Shown: piece after piece, positions 5,324-9,465 of the stretch
How the letters are laid out: each line of letters opens with the position of its first letter
Numbering within the stretch: position 1 is the stretch's first letter
From: an uncultured Clostridia bacterium
GTDB lineage: Bacteria; Bacillota; Clostridia; TANB77; CAG-508
Length of the DNA stretch: 9,465 bases
NCBI GenBank assembly: GCA_947632525.1
Contig: CANRPQ010000047.1
Span: forward strand, 1 to 9,465
Reading direction: 5' to 3'
Position numbers and translations under genes: made by a program
Notes under the pieces: model-generated
Databases searched by the model: none
Told to the model about the DNA's origin: nothing
Seen by the model: only the letters and a program-made list of their open reading frames with translations

Positions 5324-7618
5324 TTAAGAAATTCTTTTATTGATGAAGTTTTTGAACCGATGATGTGCTACTTTTAGAATAGTTGAATTCAATATATTTT
5401 CATTTTTTATCTTATACTTTTCAATTAATCTTTTTTCCGCAACTTCTTCAATATCACCTGTTAATAACATGCTAAACTCTTGTGAATTGTTTAGTTTATA
5501 TGCAAATTTTGCCACTACAGAATTATTGTTTGATGAATTAGTACTTATTAAATCTTCTTCTGGGAATAAAATTGTTATTGAACAGCTTTTATCTATTTGA
5601 ATTTTATCACCAGCTTGTACAGTAATTATTTCTACTTTTTTCTTTTTTGCTATATTAATAAAACTATTATAATTTTCAGATAGTTTTTCTTGTTTACCAA
5701 TAATAGCCTTATTTACCTTTAGTGCTTCCATTACGCTTAATAATCCTTCACAATGGTCTGCATCAAAATGTGAAAATATAATGTAATCTATTTTCATAAT
5801 TCCTTTATCTAATAGATATGGAATTAGTGTTTTTTCACCTACATCAAAACTACCTGTTTCGCTTCCCCCACCGTCAATTAAAACTGTTTTATTATATGGT
5901 GTTTGTATTAGCGTACTATCACCTTGACCTACATCTATAAAGTTAATAATTAATTTGTTGCTTGGAAAAATTGAAATTATATACGGAAGAATAATAAGAA
6001 AAATTAAAAAAATAATTACTTTATTTTTATTGATAGATATTTTAGATTTATTAATTTTATTTGTATTTTCAACTATTTGGTTTATATTTTGTATTCCTTT
6101 CTTTTTGTAAAATAAAATAGCTAAAATAATGTAGTATATAATGATTTGCCATATTTTTGGCGTTGGAACTAAAACTTGAGAGAATGGTAATTTGCTAGAA
6201 AACTGTGCTATTAATATTAATATTTGTAAAATTGGATTTAATAATATAGAAAGAATTATAGCAAGTGGTTTAAAAATGAATAATAATATTAAAAATATCA
6301 TGCTAAGAATAATACTTACTCCTAAAATTGGTGCAGCTAGTAAATTAGATATTATAAATGTAAATGAAATTGTATTAAAATGATACATCATAATTGGAAC
6401 TATAAGCAAATTTGCTGATATTGTAACTATACACATTTCCTTAATATTTCCTATTATTTTTTGAGCTAATTTTATTATATTTAACTTTTCTTCTTTAGTT
6501 GTTTCCTTTAGTTTACCTTTTTTATTCTGTAACCTTTTTGAGAATATTATTATTCCAATTGTTCCGCCAAAAGATAATTGAAAACCAATATCAAGAAGTG
6601 CATAAGGATTAAATGCTAATATTATAAAACTACTAATTGCTAGATTTTGATATATATCTGATTTTCTAAATAATATACTTGCTGATAATTGTAAAATTGC
6701 CATTATACAAGCTCTCGTGACAGACGGTGTAAAATTTACTAAACATATAAAGAATAATAAAAATATAATTAATATAACTTTTCCCAATTTTTTATGGATT
6801 TTAAGTTTTTTTATAAATGTTGTTATTCCTAATAATATGTATGATACATGTGCACCTGATATTGCTAACATATGCGATAAACTGCTTTTTCTAAATGCCT
6901 CATTAATATCTTCTGAAAGTTCTTTCTTTTCTCCTAACAATAATGCTGTACATAGATTTGCACTGTTTTCTGGTAAAAATTGTTTTATTTTATTTATTGA
7001 ATTACTTCTTATATTGTAAATTATTCTATTAGTTATAAATGTTTTATTTTTATTCAAAACTATAATATCATTTGGTTTTACAGTAGTTGTTCCTGTAATT
7101 TTTTGGGTTTTCAGGTATTGTTTATAGTCAAACCCACCTTCATTTCTTTGACTAGAAGGAGTTTCATAAATTGATTTAAATGTAATTTCATCTCCGTACT
7201 CTAATTCTAAATGTGAATTTTTATTTCTTTTTATATTTAATATCATATTAAATGTATGATTTTGTATATTATTATTTATTGCTTCTACTTTAATTTCATA
7301 TACATCTTTATATTCCTTTTCTGTTTTACCAGACACTACTATTGCCCTAATTTGTATTTCTTGATTGTCATAGGTTGTATCTATTTTCTGATAATTTTGT
7401 TCTAATAAAAATGTGTATAAATAGAATATTGAAAAACATATTATAAAAATTATTGATACTTTTATATATTTATGTATTGAATAAATGTTTTTATATAATA
7501 CAAATATTACTATTAAAAAGGTGATAAATAAAATTACAAAAAAGGCTATACTTTTTAAGTATAGCCCCATAATTATTCCTAAAATAGCACTAATGGTAGC
7601 AATACAAAATGGCCTCAT
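5324..7618 (-). CDS. comEC: ComEC/Rec2 DNA-uptake channel, C-terminally truncated by frameshift
   Basis: Polytopic membrane protein that carries single-stranded DNA across the membrane in natural transformation. N-terminal helices and a DUF4131-like region (about 1-170) lead to the Competence domain (about 225-500), with the hallmark SHMLAISGAH (248-257). The C-terminal metallo-beta-lactamase-like domain starts with DVGQGDS (562-568) and carries the metal-binding HFDADH (617-622). The frame then reads HH (752-753) and, instead of GSKTSS, eleven unrelated residues to TAA at 5324. About 75 residues of the nuclease-like domain are thus missing; they persist out of frame at 5130-5323. If real, the lesion probably abolishes the nuclease-like function and perhaps uptake. 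AGAAAGGA (about 7625-7632) precedes ATG by about 7 bases. The gene follows the wall hydrolase by 49 bases with no convincing promoter, and a terminator-like hairpin lies in codons 18-27. Confidence 0.9.
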   Translation of the reverse strand: MRPFCIATISAILGIIMGLYLKSIAFFVILFITFLIVIFVLYKNIYSIHKYIKVSIIFIICFSIFYLYTFLLEQNYQKIDTTYDNQEIQIRAIVVSGKTEKEYKDVYEIKVEAINNNIQNHTFNMILNIKRNKNSHLELEYGDEITFKSIYETPSSQRNEGGFDYKQYLKTQKITGTTTVKPNDIIVLNKNKTFITNRIIYNIRSNSINKIKQFLPENSANLCTALLLGEKKELSEDINEAFRKSSLSHMLAISGAHVSYILLGITTFIKKLKIHKKLGKVILIIFLLFFICLVNFTPSVTRACIMAILQLSASILFRKSDIYQNLAISSFIILAFNPYALLDIGFQLSFGGTIGIIIFSKRLQNKKGKLKETTKEEKLNIIKLAQKIIGNIKEMCIVTISANLLIVPIMMYHFNTISFTFIISNLLAAPILGVSIILSMIFLILLFIFKPLAIILSILLNPILQILILIAQFSSKLPFSQVLVPTPKIWQIIIYYIILAILFYKKKGIQNINQIVENTNKINKSKISINKNKVIIFLIFLIILPYIISIFPSNKLIINFIDVGQGDSTLIQTPYNKTVLIDGGGSETGSFDVGEKTLIPYLLDKGIMKIDYIIFSHFDADHCEGLLSVMEALKVNKAIIGKQEKLSENYNSFINIAKKKKVEIITVQAGDKIQIDKSCSITILFPEEDLISTNSSNNNSVVAKFAYKLNNSQEFSMLLTGDIEEVAEKRLIEKYKIKNENILNSTILKVAHHRFKNFINKRIS
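7538..7566 (-). terminator. Terminator-like hairpin inside the start of comEC
   Basis: On the - strand, GGCTATACTT (7566-7557) and AAGTATAGCC (7553-7544) pair perfectly over 10 bases around a 3-base loop and are followed at once by six T (7543-7538). This is the layout of an intrinsic terminator, read in the comEC direction but within its codons 18-27. It could end transcripts coming from the upstream wall hydrolase gene, or reduce comEC expression when translation is poor. The T-tract and pairing are seen; function is inferred. Confidence 0.5.
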
Positions 7619-7667
7619 ATTTATTCCTTTCTATTGCCCCCGTTTTACCTATTTTATAATATTTTGT

Positions 7668-9167
7668 TTATTTTATAATTCTAAGTGCTCCGCAGAATCT
7701 ACCTTTGTAAATTCCATTTAGGTTTGAGATGTTAACATATCCTACACTACTATCAGCATGAATAAAATCTCCGTCACTAATATAGATACCACAATGTCCG
7801 CAAGGTTCTCCCGTTTCATAATCTGTTAAGAACACGATGTCTCCCATTTTTAAGTCACTTTGTTTTGTTATCTTTGTACCTTTTTTGCTATTATATTGAG
7901 ATACCGTATAATGTGGTAAGCTTACACCAAAATGATTGTATACATACATTGTAAATCCTGAACAATCAAAAGTACCATTAGTTCCGTCTGCTCCCCATAC
8001 ATATTTATGTCCTAAATATTTTTTAGCATATGCTATGACATCTGTATCTTTTATGGTATCGCTTGAACTAGTCGTTTGACTTTTGCTTGTTGTAGTATTT
8101 GTTTTATTAGATGTATCATTTTTGCTCTTTGATGTATTATTAGTATTTGTATTACTTGTTGCTGTATTTGTTTTACTTGTATTATTTTTACTACTTGATG
8201 TAGAATTTGATTTACTTGTAGTCTCTTTGCTGTTATCTTCTTTAGATTCTGATTTCTTTTCACTCTCTGTATTATCTTTTGTTACTTCATCTGTTCTAGG
8301 TTCTGATAAACTTCTATTAGATACTATTTTACTTTCTGATACATAATCTTTTGAAACATATCCTGTATCATTTCCAGATTTTATTTGATACCAACTACCT
8401 TGTTCTTTTATAATTGTTACTTGTGCATTTAATTTTAATGTTTTTATTACTGCATAAGTAGTTCCTGCACCTTTTCTCATGTTAACTTCTTCTTCACTAA
8501 TATATCCTGTTTTTTCGGCTGTTGTAGTGGTACCAACATTTTGATTAGAAGTACCTGTTGAAACAGTTTTTGAACTACCTAAAGTATCTGTTCTAACCCA
8601 ACCACTAATTTCATCTGTTTGAATATATGTCCAACCTGATGCTTCTGCTAATATTAAAACTTCTTCATTTTTCTTTGCTTCCCCTATATTGCTAGAATGA
8701 ATTAATGGTAATATTCTTATAATAGTATTTGTATTAAATTTTTTATATGTTAATTTAACCGTATCTTCTTGTGAACTGCTATCTGATGTTTGAGAATTAT
8801 TATTGCTATCAGTTGAGTCTGTATTTTGATTGTTTGCTTGATTATTATTCATATCATCAGTATTATTATTTGTTTGTTCATTAGAATTTTCTGAAGTGTC
8901 ATCAATTAATTTTGAGTATTCTTTAGTAACATATCCTGTATAATTTTTATATTTTATTTTATACCAGTTTCCTTCTTCTCCAAGGTATTCACATTCTATA
9001 TTTTCAGATAGTTGTGCAATGACACTTGAGTTTTCAGAGGCTCCTTTTCTAACATTAACCACCTCTCCTGTTATTTTTACTGTAGCTGCATTTGATATTG
9101 CAGACATAGTAAATAGGGTAGCTAGGGTAATTGTTCCTGTTAATAGTACCTTTTTTAAATTATTCAT
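7668..9167 (-). CDS. Secreted cell-wall hydrolase with three SH3 domains and NlpC/P60 endopeptidase
   Basis: Likely exported peptidoglycan endopeptidase that cuts stem peptides during growth, separation or remodelling. A signal peptide (1-27; K5-K6, hydrophobic core, SNA then A) leads to bacterial SH3 domain 1 (about 30-88), an N/Q/D-rich linker, a divergent SH3 domain 2 (about 137-197), SH3 domain 3 (about 219-279, with VNMRKG), a long S/T/N/K linker (about 280-373) and the NlpC/P60 domain (374-499). The catalytic triad is visible: C402 in FDCSGF, H458 in CGHCGIY and H470 in FIHA. The SH3 domains probably bind the wall, and the linkers span it. AAGGAG (9180-9185) is a strong ribosome site 12 bases before ATG, and a textbook promoter lies at 9227-9255. 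comEC follows after 49 bases. The family is broad, so the bond cut cannot be specified. Confidence 0.93.
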   Translation of the reverse strand: MNNLKKVLLTGTITLATLFTMSAISNAATVKITGEVVNVRKGASENSSVIAQLSENIECEYLGEEGNWYKIKYKNYTGYVTKEYSKLIDDTSENSNEQTNNNTDDMNNNQANNQNTDSTDSNNNSQTSDSSSQEDTVKLTYKKFNTNTIIRILPLIHSSNIGEAKKNEEVLILAEASGWTYIQTDEISGWVRTDTLGSSKTVSTGTSNQNVGTTTTAEKTGYISEEEVNMRKGAGTTYAVIKTLKLNAQVTIIKEQGSWYQIKSGNDTGYVSKDYVSESKIVSNRSLSEPRTDEVTKDNTESEKKSESKEDNSKETTSKSNSTSSSKNNTSKTNTATSNTNTNNTSKSKNDTSNKTNTTTSKSQTTSSSDTIKDTDVIAYAKKYLGHKYVWGADGTNGTFDCSGFTMYVYNHFGVSLPHYTVSQYNSKKGTKITKQSDLKMGDIVFLTDYETGEPCGHCGIYISDGDFIHADSSVGYVNISNLNGIYKGRFCGALRIIK

Positions 9168-9226
9168 TTATAAGAATATCTCCTTTTTCTTTTTAGTATT
9201 CCGTTATTTTCATTTTGTACGAGTAT

Positions 9227-9255
9227 AGTATATAATTAATTGCCAAAAATGTCAA
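9227..9255 (-). promoter_or_regulatory. Sigma-A promoter of the NlpC/P60 hydrolase gene
   Basis: On the - strand, a perfect TTGACA (9255-9250) and TATACT (9232-9227) are exactly 17 bases apart. The start would lie near 9220, giving a leader of about 53 bases. This is the strongest vegetative promoter in the window and makes the hydrolase gene independent of tuf. Confidence 0.78.
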
Positions 9256-9328
9256 TTATTCGACTGATTTTTATGTAATTTTGTGTCTACATTAATTTTA
9301 CACTTACTGTAATTTTGTGACTTAACTC

Positions 9329-9361
9329 AAAAATAGCAAGGTATTAAACCTTGCTATTTTT
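9329..9361 (-). terminator. Intrinsic terminator of tuf
   Basis: Arms 9329-9342 and 9348-9361 are perfect 14-base reverse complements around a 5-base loop. The core AGCAAGGT/ACCTTGCT carries the G:C pairs, and the - strand arm ends in a T-tract. It lies 17 bases past the tuf stop. Being symmetric, it could also stop + strand transcripts, but no + strand gene ends here. Between it and the hydrolase promoter (9256-9328) I see nothing further. Confidence 0.88.
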
Positions 9362-9378
9362 ATATGGTAATATATAAA

Positions 9379-9465
9379 TTATTCCATAATTTCTGATACA
9401 ACACCAGAACCTACTGTACGTCCACCTTCACGAATAGCGAATCTTAATCCGTTTTCGATAGCGAT
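9379..9465 (-). CDS. tuf: Elongation factor Tu, C-terminal end (partial)
   Basis: The last 28 codons of a gene that enters from beyond the right edge. EF-Tu is the GTPase that delivers aminoacyl-tRNA to the ribosome. The visible residues, including GLRFAIREGGRTVGSGVV, are the near-invariant end of domain 3, which packs against aminoacyl-tRNA; the chain ends in SEIME before TAA (9379-9381). Only the C-terminus is visible, so the GTPase motifs and any str-operon neighbours are outside the window. A 14-bp terminator follows directly. Confidence 0.95.
   Translation of the reverse strand: MAIENGLRFAIREGGRTVGSGVVSEIME

Noticed and set aside
5221..5365. Programmed +1 frameshifting in comEC
   Set aside because: Two separate shifts would be needed, neither site shows a known slippery pattern, and ComEC is normally made from one frame. 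Mutation or sequence error is simpler.
7619..7667. A comEC promoter in the gap after the hydrolase gene
   Set aside because: Several TATAAA/TATTAT boxes exist, but the best -35 candidate matches only 3 of 6 positions.
8083..8346. Leu/Val-rich + strand frame antisense to the hydrolase linker
   Set aside because: Its composition is simply the reverse complement of the Ser/Thr/Asn/Lys repeat codons; there is no start signal.
1..9465. Mobile element, CRISPR array, riboswitch or defence/conflict system
   Set aside because: No transposase, integrase, regularly spaced repeats, conserved riboswitch core or toxin/antitoxin-like pair could be seen on either strand; the genes are core chromosomal types.

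Overview
This is a strongly AT-rich window from a Gram-positive, endospore-forming Bacillota, most likely a member of the Clostridia. The evidence is the ClpE-type unfoldase, PgsA, ComEC and SH3/NlpC wall hydrolase set, the AGGAGG-like ribosome binding sites, and a forespore-type (sigma-G) promoter in front of a BofC-like gene. No species can be named from the sequence. I see no phage, transposon, CRISPR, tRNA or rRNA. The region reads as ordinary chromosomal housekeeping DNA, with a few informative oddities.

Layout. On the + strand, a sigma-A promoter (111-139) drives clpE (227-2566, zinc-finger Clp unfoldase), followed after about 20 bases by pgsA (2587-3174, phosphatidylglycerophosphate synthase). 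A stem-loop (3249-3307) separates these from five genes on the - strand. Reading those from the right edge in transcription order: the 3' end of tuf (9379-9465) with a 14-bp terminator; a secreted three-SH3 NlpC/P60 wall hydrolase (7668-9167) with its own textbook promoter; comEC (DNA uptake channel, from 7618), whose C-terminus is broken by two +1 frameshifts; sua5 (3995-5050, tRNA t6A synthesis) with an extended -10 promoter; and a membrane-anchored BofC-like protein (3317-3907) behind a consensus sigma-G promoter that overlaps the sua5 stop codon.

How it works together. The genes do not form one pathway. ClpE (protein quality control) and PgsA (anionic lipid synthesis) look co-transcribed. 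The wall hydrolase, comEC, sua5 and the bofC-like gene are co-oriented, but promoters are visible ahead of the hydrolase, sua5 and the bofC-like gene, so they are probably separate units. comEC has no convincing promoter and may depend on read-through from the hydrolase gene. A terminator-like hairpin lies inside its first 27 codons.

Most notable points: (1) the two frameshifts at the end of comEC, after which the lost C-terminus is still readable; (2) the perfect sigma-G promoter, which independently supports the BofC-like assignment; (3) the intragenic terminator-like hairpin at the start of comEC. I did not find a convincing undescribed multi-gene system.
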